From the NCBI GenBank assembly GCA_045801465.1, contig JBJMSU010000143.1, forward strand, positions 1 to 34,612: 34,612 bases of DNA, in the 5' to 3' direction. Source of the stretch: DATFWC01 sp045801465 (lineage in GTDB: Bacteria; Pseudomonadota; Alphaproteobacteria; Rhizobiales; Xanthobacteraceae). Both the position numbers and the translations under genes were made by a program. The notes below the pieces were generated by a model. That model was given only the letters and a program-made list of their open reading frames with translations. It searched no databases and was not told where the DNA came from. Shown here piece after piece: positions 7,828-15,642 of the stretch; the stretch's first letter is position 1, and each line of letters starts with the position of its first letter.

Positions 7828-9156
7828 ATGCCGAAACTGCCTTTATCCGGCACTTGGCTGCTCGCGCCAATCGTCGGCGACCCGCCGTTCAATGTGATCG
7901 AGGTCGATCTTGTCAATCGACGGGGCAGCGTGCGAAAGCGCGAGAAAACAGAGCCGCTGCGGCACGTAATGCCGGGATTTGGAGAAATCGATCAGACGAT
8001 ACCGGACCGCTTTCATGCAAACTATTCTTTTGAAGGCCACCATGGCCGTATCGAAGCGATCATTGACGATCGGGGAGACCTGAAAGTCAATTTTACCGGT
8101 ACGATCAACGATCATTGGACTGCCCGCAGCAGCAAGCTGGAATGGCGTGCAGACCAGGCCAAATCTGCACGGGTCATGGACCTGTCCTACACGGAACGTT
8201 TATCCGAAACCTTGAAACGCTCGCTGCCGCTCATGCCGGCGGAAGCCGCCCAGCAGGTCAAACAGCTGATCACGCCCGCTTCCCTCTCGATCATGGCCGG
8301 CACGACGGCCGTTTGGGCGGTCTCCCACTTTTTCGGCGTTGGCGAGATCGCCGATTTGATTTTGATCGTCGCCGGCAGCGTCATGCTGGGCGCGACCGCA
8401 GCCGATATTGCGAAGGAACTCGGAGGGTTCGCCAAATACTCGCTGGGTGCCGAGTCGGAGAGCGACCTCGACGAGGGCGCTCAGCATTTTGCCAACGCGG
8501 TCGTGAAAGGCGGCCTGAACTTGATTTCCACGATCCTCTTGCGTCGTTTTGCGCAGCGTGGACAAAAGCCGTTCCGCGAAAATTATGTGAAGCCGTGGAC
8601 TCCAGCAGCCGGTCCCCCGCTCAACAGCACGCCGGGAAAATGGTTCTACCGGCGGCGCTTCATTCGAGATCGACCCGACCTTCGACGCTCCGGACCGATG
8701 CGCGGCAACACGTCTTCGGAAGGAGACGTCTGGGTCAGCAATCGACCCCAGGACTACCGGGGAGCAAGTCACCCGATGGCGCTGGAACGCCTCAAAACTT
8801 ACCGCCATGAAAGCTTCCATTCCTTCCTCACGCCGAAGCTCCAGCTCCTGCGGAATCTGCGCGTGCAGCTTCGGGAGGGTGCCTACGCGAAATCCCATCT
8901 CTTGCGTTATCTTGAGGAAGCATTGGCGGAGGCATGGGGTCGCCTCGGAACGGTCGGGGACCTGCCGCGCGCGATCAGCTTCCCGATCGACAAGGGCTAC
9001 GTCACCCTCGGGCAAATGGGCCAGGAAGCTGCCGGCATCGCCGAGGGCGCCGTGAACGTGGGCGGGACCATCTATCGCGTTTTTTTCGATCACGGATCGT
9101 CGGACAAGAAAGTGAGATTTACCTACGATGATGTGGTCGCGGAGCAAGAGGAATAG
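7828..9156 (+). CDS. Toxin-like protein with hydrophobic module and HExxH metallopeptidase motif
   Basis: A 442-residue protein without a signal peptide. Residues 1-115 look beta-rich (SGTWLLAPIV, FNVIEVDLVN, GDLKVNFTGTIN). Residues about 150-200 are strongly hydrophobic (LSIMAGTTAVWAVSHFFGVG, then ADLILIVAGSVMLGATAADI), followed by an amphipathic stretch (SESDLDEGAQHFANAVVKGG). This arrangement resembles a module I recall ahead of toxin domains in RHS/type VI effectors (DUF6861-like). The C-terminal domain has His327-Glu328-x-x-His331 (HESFH) and a later helix with Glu363/Glu364/Glu368 (LEEALAEAWG) that could supply a third zinc ligand, a zincin pattern seen in polymorphic-toxin C-termini. 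The start at 7828 has a G-rich Shine-Dalgarno (TTGGGGGGC); upstream codons belong to the cinA region. Base use is visibly less GC-biased than in its neighbours, suggesting transfer. No immunity gene is adjacent. Substrate unknown. Confidence 0.72.
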   Translation: MPKLPLSGTWLLAPIVGDPPFNVIEVDLVNRRGSVRKREKTEPLRHVMPGFGEIDQTIPDRFHANYSFEGHHGRIEAIIDDRGDLKVNFTGTINDHWTARSSKLEWRADQAKSARVMDLSYTERLSETLKRSLPLMPAEAAQQVKQLITPASLSIMAGTTAVWAVSHFFGVGEIADLILIVAGSVMLGATAADIAKELGGFAKYSLGAESESDLDEGAQHFANAVVKGGLNLISTILLRRFAQRGQKPFRENYVKPWTPAAGPPLNSTPGKWFYRRRFIRDRPDLRRSGPMRGNTSSEGDVWVSNRPQDYRGASHPMALERLKTYRHESFHSFLTPKLQLLRNLRVQLREGAYAKSHLLRYLEEALAEAWGRLGTVGDLPRAISFPIDKGYVTLGQMGQEAAGIAEGAVNVGGTIYRVFFDHGSSDKKVRFTYDDVVAEQEE

Positions 9157-9250
9157 CCATCGTGCCCGCCGCCACGCTGGAACCGGCGAGCGCGCCCGGC
9201 GGTTGTGCGGAACATCGGGGTCGCCGCCGCTCCTCTCCGGTGACGAAGGA

Positions 9251-9721
9251 TTACGCCGGGGCGTGGCGTCGTTTGCCGTAGACCACGTCGGCGCGGCGCT
9301 CGAAGGCGTGCGCGAACTTGCGGAACGCGACGTCGAACATGGCGCCCATCACGAGACCGAGCATGCGGCTCTTGAATTCATAGCTGATGAAGAACTCCAC
9401 GTCGCAGCTCTGCTCGGTGGCGGGATGAAAGCTCCAGCGATTGTCGAGGATCGAGAACGGCCCGTTGATGTACTCGACCTTGATCGCGAGGCCCGGCTTG
9501 TCGAGCGTCACCCGCGTCGTGAAGGTCTCGGAGATCAGCTTGTAGGCCACCGTCATGACGGCGGTGCAGACCTCGACCCCCTCGCTCACCTGGGTGCGGC
9601 CGCGCACCCGCATGTGTTGGCACAGCGGCACGAATTCCGGGTAGCGCTCCATGTCGGCGACGAGCGCGAACATTTCGTCCGCCGCGTGGTTGACGCGACG
9701 CTTGGTGCGAAACGAAGGCAT
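9251..9721 (-). CDS. RatA/Coq10-family START-domain protein
   Basis: A 156-residue single-domain protein of the SRPBCC/START superfamily. Typical text is MPSFRTKRRVNHAADEMFALVADMERYPEFVPLC near the start, the central ISETFTTRVTLDKPGLAIKVEYINGPF and the C-terminal helix MLGLVMGAMFDVAFRKFAHAFERRA that closes the lipid pocket. In eukaryotes and alphaproteobacteria, Coq10-type members bind coenzyme Q and help respiratory electron transfer; the bacterial name RatA comes from a proposed ribosome-association inhibitor. The gene begins 7 nt after the lipA stop and is the last gene of that minus-strand operon, convergent with the toxin-like gene. The Coq10-like role is inferred from family and clade. 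Confidence 0.88.
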   Translation of the reverse strand: MPSFRTKRRVNHAADEMFALVADMERYPEFVPLCQHMRVRGRTQVSEGVEVCTAVMTVAYKLISETFTTRVTLDKPGLAIKVEYINGPFSILDNRWSFHPATEQSCDVEFFISYEFKSRMLGLVMGAMFDVAFRKFAHAFERRADVVYGKRRHAPA

Positions 9722-9728
9722 CTTGTTG

Positions 9729-10664
9729 TTAAGCCCGCGCCTGCCGCGCGGCGGCGAGCCGCCTGAAGTCGTCGCCGGCGTGATGCGAAGAGCGCGTGAG
9801 CGGGCTCGACGACACCATCAGGAAGCCCTTGGCATAGGCGATCGTCTCGTAGGCCTTGAACTCGTCCGGCGTCACGAAGCGCGCCACCGGGTGGTGCTTG
9901 CGGGTGGGCTGCAGGTATTGGCCGATGGTGAGGAAATCGACGTCCGCGGTGCGCAGGTCGTCCATCAACTGCAGCACCTCGTTGCGCTCCTCGCCGAGGC
10001 CGACCATGACGCCCGATTTGGTGAACATAGGCGGCGCGAGCTCCTTCACCTGCTGCAGCAGGCGCAGCGAGGCGAAATAGCGCGCGCCCGGGCGCACCGT
10101 GAGATAGAGCGAGGGCACGGTCTCGAGGTTGTGGTTGAACACGTCCGGCCGCGCCGCCACCACCTGTTCGGCGGCGCCGGTTTTGCGCAGGAAATCGGGG
10201 GTGAGAACCTCGATCGTGGTCGACGGCGTGCGGGCGCGGATCGCGCCGATGACGGCGGCGAAGTGCTGCGCGCCGCCGTCGCCGAGGTCGTCGCGGTCGA
10301 CCGAGGTGATGACCACATGCTTAAGGCCGAGCGTCGCCACCGCCTCGGCCACGCGGGCCGGCTCGTCGGGATCGAGCGCGCCCGGCAGGCCGGTCTTGAC
10401 GTTGCAGAAGGCGCAGGCGCGCGTGCACGTATCGCCCATGATCATGAAGGTCGCGTGCTTCTGCTCCCAGCAGCCGCCGATATTCGGGCAGCTCGCCTCG
10501 ACGCATACGGTGTTGAGGCGGTTCTCGCGCACGATGCGGCTCGTCTCGGCGTAACCCGCCGAGGTCGGCGCCTTGACGCGGATCCACGGCGGCTTGCGCA
10601 GAACGGGGCTGTCCGGCCGGTGCGCTTTCTCGGGATGGCGGGCGGTGTCGACAACGACGACCAT
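9729..10664 (-). CDS. lipA: Lipoyl synthase
   Basis: A 311-residue radical-SAM enzyme that inserts two sulfurs into octanoyl chains on lipoyl domains, here needed by the PDH subunits encoded upstream. The auxiliary iron-sulfur cluster cysteines are Cys54, Cys59 and Cys65 (CVEASCPNIGGC). The radical-SAM cluster cysteines are Cys80, Cys84 and Cys87 (CTRACAFC). The C-terminus carries the conserved serine region (SSSPLTRSSHHAGDDF). A longer reading to 10712 would overlap the pentapeptide-repeat gene; the ATG at 10664 (MVVVVDTARHPEKA) lies 7 nt after that gene's stop. ratA follows after 7 nt. Confidence 0.95.
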   Translation of the reverse strand: MVVVVDTARHPEKAHRPDSPVLRKPPWIRVKAPTSAGYAETSRIVRENRLNTVCVEASCPNIGGCWEQKHATFMIMGDTCTRACAFCNVKTGLPGALDPDEPARVAEAVATLGLKHVVITSVDRDDLGDGGAQHFAAVIGAIRARTPSTTIEVLTPDFLRKTGAAEQVVAARPDVFNHNLETVPSLYLTVRPGARYFASLRLLQQVKELAPPMFTKSGVMVGLGEERNEVLQLMDDLRTADVDFLTIGQYLQPTRKHHPVARFVTPDEFKAYETIAYAKGFLMVSSSPLTRSSHHAGDDFRRLAAARQARA

Positions 10665-10671
10665 AAGGAAC

Positions 10672-10995
10672 TCAATTCTCAGCCTGCGCCCGATGCGCCA
10701 TGATATTCGCAAGGGAGAGATTTTCCGGGAGCCTCGTCGTCTCGTCCAAGATTGCTCGATTAAGTTGAGAGGGAGTCAAGTTCTTCGCTTCGCTGAGATC
10801 GGCACCCCTTAAGATTGTTCCGTCAAGAATTGTATCCTTAAAGTTAGCACCGCGCAGTATCGCATTGCTGAAGTCGGCGCCGCTCAAATTTGCCCGCTCC
10901 AAATTTGCAAAACTCAAATCGGTTCGCCGTAGATAGGCCCCATGCACGTCGAGCCGGAACGCATTCATCTCGTTCGCCTGTGCTGCTTTGGTCAT
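10672..10995 (-). CDS. Pentapeptide-repeat protein (repeat half of a split module)
   Basis: A 107-residue protein with about ten pentapeptide repeats of the A(D/N)LxX type over residues 19-70 (YLRRTDLSFANLERANLSGA, then ADFSNAILRGANFKDTILDG), which fold as a right-handed quadrilateral beta-helix. The C-terminal text LTPSQLNRAILDETTRLPENL is the usual tail of rhizobial pentapeptide proteins. It starts with an ATGA overlap on the upstream gene (10992-10995), so translation is coupled. In many relatives the membrane/helical part encoded upstream and this repeat part are one polypeptide. Base composition is lower in GC than in the flanking housekeeping genes. Function unknown. It lies between lpdA and lipA as an accessory insertion. 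Confidence 0.8.
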   Translation of the reverse strand: MTKAAQANEMNAFRLDVHGAYLRRTDLSFANLERANLSGADFSNAILRGANFKDTILDGTILRGADLSEAKNLTPSQLNRAILDETTRLPENLSLANIMAHRAQAEN

Positions 10996-11384
10996 GGCTT
11001 CCCCAGACGATCTCTCAGCGTACTCATGATTTCGCGGACATCGATGGGCGGATCGCTGTCCCCATATGAGCCGGCACTTTCCCTCAGATAAGCACTCAGC
11101 AGCTCATAGGTAGGCCCGGCGAGGTCCGGAAAATCACGTGCTATCTGCCGCAATGTATAGATGGCCCCGAGCCTAACCTCCAGTTTTTCATGCGTAAGCT
11201 GGCCGACCGCCCTGTTGAACAGTTCCGCTACGTGGTCGCGCCTTGCAAGTTCCGCCTGTTGGAGGGACGCGTCCGCCTGTTGTGTCGACGCGCTCACTCT
11301 CCTCCATGCGAGGTATATTCCAATCAATGCAACGAACACCAAGCCGAAATTTCGGACCACCTCGGAGAGCAGGAGCCAATTCAT
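10992..11384 (-). CDS. Membrane-anchored helical protein, partner of the pentapeptide-repeat gene
   Basis: A 130-residue protein with one N-terminal membrane segment (FGLVFVALIGIYLAWRRV, about residues 13-30), a helix rich in Gln/Ala likely to coil (STQQADASLQQAELARRDHV), and an Armadillo/HEAT-like helical stretch (LFNRAVGQLTHEKLEVRLGAIYTL split over residues 55-80, then RQIARDFP and YELLSAYLRE). This order matches the N-terminal half of rhizobial membrane pentapeptide-repeat proteins. Here the protein ends in RLGKP at a stop that overlaps the start of the repeat gene by 4 nt. It is either a genuine two-subunit version or a fusion gene broken at the junction. Function unknown. Confidence 0.72.
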   Translation of the reverse strand: MNWLLLSEVVRNFGLVFVALIGIYLAWRRVSASTQQADASLQQAELARRDHVAELFNRAVGQLTHEKLEVRLGAIYTLRQIARDFPDLAGPTYELLSAYLRESAGSYGDSDPPIDVREIMSTLRDRLGKP

Positions 11385-11433
11385 TGAAGGAAGAGTCCCT
11401 CTCCGCTGTGGGCCGGCTCTGTAAGGAGCTTGC

Positions 11434-12573
11434 CTACCCCGCCGTGCCCTGCACGGCGCGCAGCGCCTCGGAAAAGCTTGCGCGCTCGCCTTTGGGAAAT
11501 GCGTAGTCCATGAGCCCGTTCACCGAGGTCCAGGTCGGGTGGTAGCGCTGGTAGATGTCCTTGTCGGTGACGTCGCCCCAGCTGCCGTCGGCGTTCTGCA
11601 CCGAGAGCAGGTACTCGATGCCGGTGCGGATCAGCGGATGCTCGGTGGTGAGCCCGAACGACATCAGCGTGTCGAGGAATTCGCCCATGGTCTCGGCGTC
11701 GTTGGTGGCGATGTTCTGCTTCAAGTGGCCGAGCAGGAACTCGTATTCCTGCGGCAGCCATGCCGGCTTGAGCTTCGCGAACGTGTAGTCGTTGAGCCCA
11801 TAGACGATATGGGTGATGGCATAGGCCACCGCCTCGTACTGTTCGCGCGTCGCCCGCTCGAACTTCGGGTAGGGCCGCATGCGCGGCACCCATTGCAGCA
11901 CGTCGGCGAGCCGCCCGCCCAGCAGCACGCCGTAGCGTTCGCCCGAATAGGTGGCGATGACGGCGTCGCACAGCACGTCGAAAGGGTCCATCTTGGGGCC
12001 GAGCTCGGACAGGCATTTGCGGCAGCGCACGCTGCCGGCCGTGTTGTTGGCGCTGCACCAGTTGCACGCCTCGGGAACGTCGGGCGGGATCGGCTCTCGG
12101 GCGGGATCGAATTTGAGGAAATCGCGCGGGCTGAAACGGCTGGCTGCACGCGCGAGGTCGCGCCTCATCCGCTCGCTGCGTAAGCCCATGCCATCGGCGG
12201 CGAGTGCGCCGAACACGAGATCGGCGATATCCTCGACGTCGGCATCGTCCGGCACCCGCGGATGGATGCGGCGCCATTCGCGCGCGCGTTCCTGGGCGAT
12301 CTTGCCGGCGTGTGCCTTGAGGTCGCGGTCCGACGTCGCCGCCGCCATCGTGTAGAAGCACCACAGATAGTCGCTGCCGTATTCGGCGAAGTTCTTTTCG
12401 TCCTTCGCGGTCTTGTAGATGAACTCGAGCCCGCGCCGGATCGCCCGCGCCTTGTCGGCGTGGGTGTGGCGCGCGCCGTCCCACAGCGGCCTTGCCGGAT
12501 CCGGACGCGACCACGCACAGGTCGGCGCCAGCATCACCGGCGCGAACAGCATCGTCCGACGCGTGAGTTTCAT
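11434..12573 (-). CDS. Unknown Tat-type exported protein with zinc-ribbon and toroid-like repeat
   Basis: A 379-residue protein of unrecognised family. The leader has twin arginines and a hydrophobic core (LTRRTMLFAPVMLAPTCAWS), suggesting Tat export. The body is almost all helical. A four-cysteine knuckle, Cys170-x2-Cys173 and Cys184-x2-Cys187 (CNWCSANNT...RCRKC), looks like a zinc ribbon. Near the C-terminus is LLSVQNADGSWGD (residues 322-334), followed by YHPTWTSVNGLMDYAF. This is the QW-like signature of alpha/alpha-toroid proteins such as terpene cyclases and prenyltransferases, although the catalytic DxDD/DxD of those enzymes is not evident. It lies between dodecin and the pentapeptide module on the same strand. 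The longer frame to 12679 is a shadow in another phase. Export and fold are inference. Confidence 0.7.
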   Translation of the reverse strand: MKLTRRTMLFAPVMLAPTCAWSRPDPARPLWDGARHTHADKARAIRRGLEFIYKTAKDEKNFAEYGSDYLWCFYTMAAATSDRDLKAHAGKIAQERAREWRRIHPRVPDDADVEDIADLVFGALAADGMGLRSERMRRDLARAASRFSPRDFLKFDPAREPIPPDVPEACNWCSANNTAGSVRCRKCLSELGPKMDPFDVLCDAVIATYSGERYGVLLGGRLADVLQWVPRMRPYPKFERATREQYEAVAYAITHIVYGLNDYTFAKLKPAWLPQEYEFLLGHLKQNIATNDAETMGEFLDTLMSFGLTTEHPLIRTGIEYLLSVQNADGSWGDVTDKDIYQRYHPTWTSVNGLMDYAFPKGERASFSEALRAVQGTAG

Positions 12574-12723
12574 GGAAAACGTCTCCCCCCGGGCATTTTT
12601 CGCAGCCTGGATCAGCGCCGGCGAAGTCCGGGGGGCACGCCCCGCATCTCGGTTCGCTCATGCGGGCTGCAGACGACAACCTCAGTCACGCCGCGGATTT
12701 CGCTACCGCGCATCCGCGCTAAA

Positions 12724-12942
12724 TCAATCGTTGGCATCTTCCATGGTGAAGCCGACCTTGAGCACGGCCTGGTAATAATGGACCTTGCCGTTCTCGATCT
12801 GGCCGCGCACCTGCGCCACCTCGAACCAGCGCAGGTTTCGCACCGTCTCGGCGGCGCGCATGACGGCGTTGTTGATGGCGTCTTCAATGCTCTTCTCCGA
12901 CGAGCCGACGAGATCGATGACTTTGTAGACGTGGTCATGCAT
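12724..12942 (-). CDS. Dodecin family flavin-binding protein
   Basis: A 72-residue protein matching dodecin: MHDHVYKVIDLVGSSEKSIE, then AINNAVMRAAETVRNLRWFEVAQVRGQI, then VHYYQAVLKVGFTMED. Dodecins assemble into hollow dodecamers that store or buffer flavins; the conserved Trp (LRWFEV) stacks on the isoalloxazine ring in characterised members. The ATG at 12942 has a strong GGGAGG 7 nt upstream; an in-frame start at 13017 would add an extension unlike the family. It lies downstream of lpdA, a flavoprotein gene, on the same strand after about 170 bp, so a functional link is possible but unproven. Confidence 0.9.
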   Translation of the reverse strand: MHDHVYKVIDLVGSSEKSIEDAINNAVMRAAETVRNLRWFEVAQVRGQIENGKVHYYQAVLKVGFTMEDAND

Positions 12943-13109
12943 GGCGGCCTCCCATTTGATGGCTGACGTGAACCTTCGCTGATCGCGCGGGCGTTTTGAC
13001 CCGGCGATTGTGACCACATAGATTCGGAAAGCAATCTACCCGTGACGCCTGAGCGCCGGCCGCGCACGAACGCGCACTGGTTCTGAAGTCGCCTTCAAGC
13101 AAGGGCGGA

Positions 13110-14531
13110 TCAAATATTGAGCACGCGCCCGTAGGCGTCGAGCACTGCCTCTTTCATCATCTCCGACAGGGTGGGATGCGGGAAGACGGTGTGCATGAGC
13201 TCTTCTTCCGTCGTCTCCAGGTTCATGGCGATGACGTAGCCCTGGATCAGCTCGGTGACCTCGGCGCCCACCATGTGCGCGCCGAGAAGCTGCCCCGTCT
13301 TCTTGTCGAAGATGACCTTCACCATCCCCTGGTCCTCTCCCAATGCGATCGCCTTGCCGTTGCCGACGAACGGGAACCGGCCGATCCGCACCTCGACCTT
13401 CTTCTCCTTGGCGGCGGCCTCGGTTAAGCCCACCGAGGCCACCTGCGGCGCGCAATAGGTGCAGCCGGGGATCAGGTTCTTGTCCATCGGATGGGGTTTC
13501 AGGCCTTTGATGGCCTCGACGCAGACGACGCCTTCGTGCTCGGCCTTGTGCGCCAGCATGGGCGGACCGGCGACGTCGCCGATGGCGTAGATGCCGGGCA
13601 CGTTGGTGCGGCAATAGCCATCGATCACGATCGTGCCGCGCTCGATCTTCACGCCGAGCTTCTCCAGGCCCAGGTTCTCCACATTGCCGACGACGCCGAC
13701 CGCCGAGATGACGCGCTCGAACTCCGCCGTCTGGGCGTTGCCTTTTCCGTCTTCGTAGGTGGCGCTGACCGAGTCCTTCTTCTTCTCGAGCTTCGTCACC
13801 TTGGCGCCGGTAAAAATCTTCATGCCCTGCTTCTCGAACTGCTTGCGGGCGAAGGCGGCGATCTCGGCATCCTCGACGGGAAGGATCTGCGGCAGGACTT
13901 CGACCACCGTGACCTCGGAGCCGAGCGTGCGGAAGAACGAAGCGAACTCGATGCCGATCGCGCCCGAGCCGATGACCAGCAGCGACTTCGGCACGCGGTC
14001 GGGCACCATGGCCTCGAAATAGGTCCAGACGAGCTTGCCGTCGGGCTCGAGCCCGGGCAGCGCGCGCGGGCGCGCGCCGGTCGCGATGATGATGTGCTTG
14101 GCCTGATAGGTGCCTGCGCCCAGCGCGCCCTTGGGCGCCTCGCTGCGGCCGGCCTTGACCGTCACCTTGCCGGGCGCGTCGATCGCCGCCTCGCCCCAGA
14201 TCACCTGCACCTTGTTCTTCTTCATGAGGAAGCCGACGCCGGTGGAGAGCCGCTGCGCCACCTTGCGCGAGCGCTCGACCACCGCCTTGGGATCGTAGCC
14301 GACCTTCTCGGCGGAGAGCCCGTAGTCCTTGGCGTGCTGGAAGTAGTGGAAGATCTCGGCCGAGCGCAGAAGCGCCTTGGTCGGGATGCAGCCCCAGTTG
14401 AGGCAGATGCCGCCGAGATATTCGCGCTCGACCATGGCAGTCTTGAGCCCGAGCTGCGCCGCCCGGATCGCCGTGACATAGCCGCCCGGCCCGGAGCCGA
14501 TGATGAGGACGTCGAAGGAGGTGTCAGCCAT
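13110..14531 (-). CDS. lpdA: Dihydrolipoyl dehydrogenase (PDH complex E3)
   Basis: A 473-residue FAD disulfide oxidoreductase that reoxidises dihydrolipoamide on E2 using NAD+. Visible are the FAD Rossmann motif VLIIGSGPGGYVTAIRAAQL, the redox-active pair Cys43/Cys48 (GGICLNWGCIPTKALL), the NAD-binding motif LLVIGSGAIGIEFASFF, the second FAD motif GIYAIGDVAGPPMLAHKAEHEG and the catalytic His-Glu in HTVFPHPTLSEMM. Length is standard. No lipoyl domain is fused at the N-terminus, unlike some proteobacterial E3 proteins. It lies downstream of pdhC, separated by two small membrane-protein genes. Confidence 0.96.
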   Translation of the reverse strand: MADTSFDVLIIGSGPGGYVTAIRAAQLGLKTAMVEREYLGGICLNWGCIPTKALLRSAEIFHYFQHAKDYGLSAEKVGYDPKAVVERSRKVAQRLSTGVGFLMKKNKVQVIWGEAAIDAPGKVTVKAGRSEAPKGALGAGTYQAKHIIIATGARPRALPGLEPDGKLVWTYFEAMVPDRVPKSLLVIGSGAIGIEFASFFRTLGSEVTVVEVLPQILPVEDAEIAAFARKQFEKQGMKIFTGAKVTKLEKKKDSVSATYEDGKGNAQTAEFERVISAVGVVGNVENLGLEKLGVKIERGTIVIDGYCRTNVPGIYAIGDVAGPPMLAHKAEHEGVVCVEAIKGLKPHPMDKNLIPGCTYCAPQVASVGLTEAAAKEKKVEVRIGRFPFVGNGKAIALGEDQGMVKVIFDKKTGQLLGAHMVGAEVTELIQGYVIAMNLETTEEELMHTVFPHPTLSEMMKEAVLDAYGRVLNI

Positions 14532-14665
14532 TTTGTGTCTGCGTCAGTTGTTCTCTTGCGGTGGCGAACCGTACCAAGCCGGACGGAAAAACGATCGTGC
14601 GGCCTCCCATATGACTATCACATCTGAACGTGCCGCCGCATTGTTCCCGCTGTGGGCGCCCAATA

Positions 14666-15178
14666 CTACAGCGGCGCCGCCTTCGCGGTCTTCACGCAAT
14701 CGTCGTTCATGCGGGTGAACAGCTGGTCGGCGGGCTCGAACAGCTTGTCGATCTCGGATGGCGGCGTGGTATGCGCGGCGCTTAAGATCTTCTCCAGCGT
14801 CCGCGACAGCTGCGTGTACTGGTAGCGCACATCCTCGTTCTGGAAGTTGGCCAAATACGTGCCGAGCGCCGCCACCTTGCTGACGGCAGTGGCGGCGTCG
14901 AGCTCCATCATGGTGTCGGCCATGCTGATGTTGATGGCCCGCTCGCGCTCGCCGGCGCGGGCGATCACGCCGACCTTGAGCTTGACCTGAAAATAGGCGT
15001 CGATCACCTCCTTGCAGGTGCGGATGTACTCGCCGCGCGAGACGTTGCGCTGGATGGCCTCGAGCTGCCGCGTATAGATGTAGTTCTGATAGAACGCCGC
15101 GCCGACCGACATCATGGCGAGGAAAATGGACAGAAGCGCGAGCAGCGCCGAGCGGTCCTGACCGATCAACCCACGCAT
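14666..15178 (-). CDS. Hypothetical single-pass membrane protein
   Basis: A 170-residue protein with one membrane helix near the N-terminus (SALLALLSIFLAMMSVGAAF, residues about 9-28), preceded by a short basic segment and followed by a helical domain expected outside the cytoplasm or in the periplasm (YTRQLEAIQRNVSRGEYIRT, then DAYFQVKLKVGVIARAGERE). It has two cysteines (in RTCKEV and NDDCVKTAK). The ATG at 15178 has GGGGGA about 8 nt upstream; the longer frame to 15265 would overlap the next gene. I do not recognise the family. It sits between pdhC and lpdA on the same strand, so it is probably transcribed with the PDH genes. Confidence 0.65.
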   Translation of the reverse strand: MRGLIGQDRSALLALLSIFLAMMSVGAAFYQNYIYTRQLEAIQRNVSRGEYIRTCKEVIDAYFQVKLKVGVIARAGERERAINISMADTMMELDAATAVSKVAALGTYLANFQNEDVRYQYTQLSRTLEKILSAAHTTPPSEIDKLFEPADQLFTRMNDDCVKTAKAAPL

Positions 15179-15198
15179 GCGTCCCCCAAGAACCTGAG

Positions 15199-15606
15199 TC
15201 ACGTCACCTGCGTTCGCCAGCGTCGACGCAGCAGCCACCAATGGATCAGGGCGGCGACGGCGCAAGGCAGCAGAAATCCGACGACAAACAACAGGGCGAT
15301 CGCCATGGCGATATTGCCGCCGATCCCGGGCGAGGTCTCCAGCTTGCCAAAAACAAGCGCCGCGGCGCCGACGACGAGCATCGCAGCCAGCAGCGCGGCT
15401 GTCGTCATATGGAGAAGACGAACGGTTTTGCCATAGCGATCGATGATCATATAGACGATCGACAACACCAGCATTGTTGCGAGCAGAGGGACGAGCGCGC
15501 CAAATCCATGCCCGCCGAGCACGATGCTCATAAACGCCTGCTGGACCACGCCGCCGATGATCGCCGAGAGCAAGAAGGCCAACATATAACGGATCGCGCC
15601 GTCCAT
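15199..15606 (-). CDS. Hypothetical four-helix membrane protein
   Basis: A 135-residue, very hydrophobic protein with four predicted membrane segments: about residues 5-30 (MLAFLLSAIIGGVVQQAF), 37-55 (ALVPLLATMLVLSIVYMI), 67-86 (MTTAALLAAMLVVGAAALVF) and 98-121 (NIAMAIALLFVVGFLLPCAV). It ends with a basic tail (WWLLRRRWRTQVT), suggesting the C-terminus is in the cytoplasm. The family is not recognised. It starts 36 nt after the pdhC stop, and the next gene starts 20 nt after its own stop, so cotranscription with pdhC is likely. Confidence 0.65.
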   Translation of the reverse strand: MDGAIRYMLAFLLSAIIGGVVQQAFMSIVLGGHGFGALVPLLATMLVLSIVYMIIDRYGKTVRLLHMTTAALLAAMLVVGAAALVFGKLETSPGIGGNIAMAIALLFVVGFLLPCAVAALIHWWLLRRRWRTQVT

Positions 15607-15642
15607 CGGGCTAAAGAGCCTTGGCCCGTCCGCGATGCGCCA

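Noticed and set aside
9251..9721. RatA read as a toxin and as the partner of the HExxH gene.
   Set aside because: It is a START-domain Coq10-type protein in the conserved lipA-ratA operon on the opposite strand, so the toxin label would mislead.
12574..12723. A minus-strand frame continuing upstream of the unknown exported protein (MSEPRCGACPPDFAGADPGC).
   Set aside because: It is in a different phase from the 379-residue protein, and the GC-rich segment looks like intergenic repeat-type DNA; no gene could be supported.
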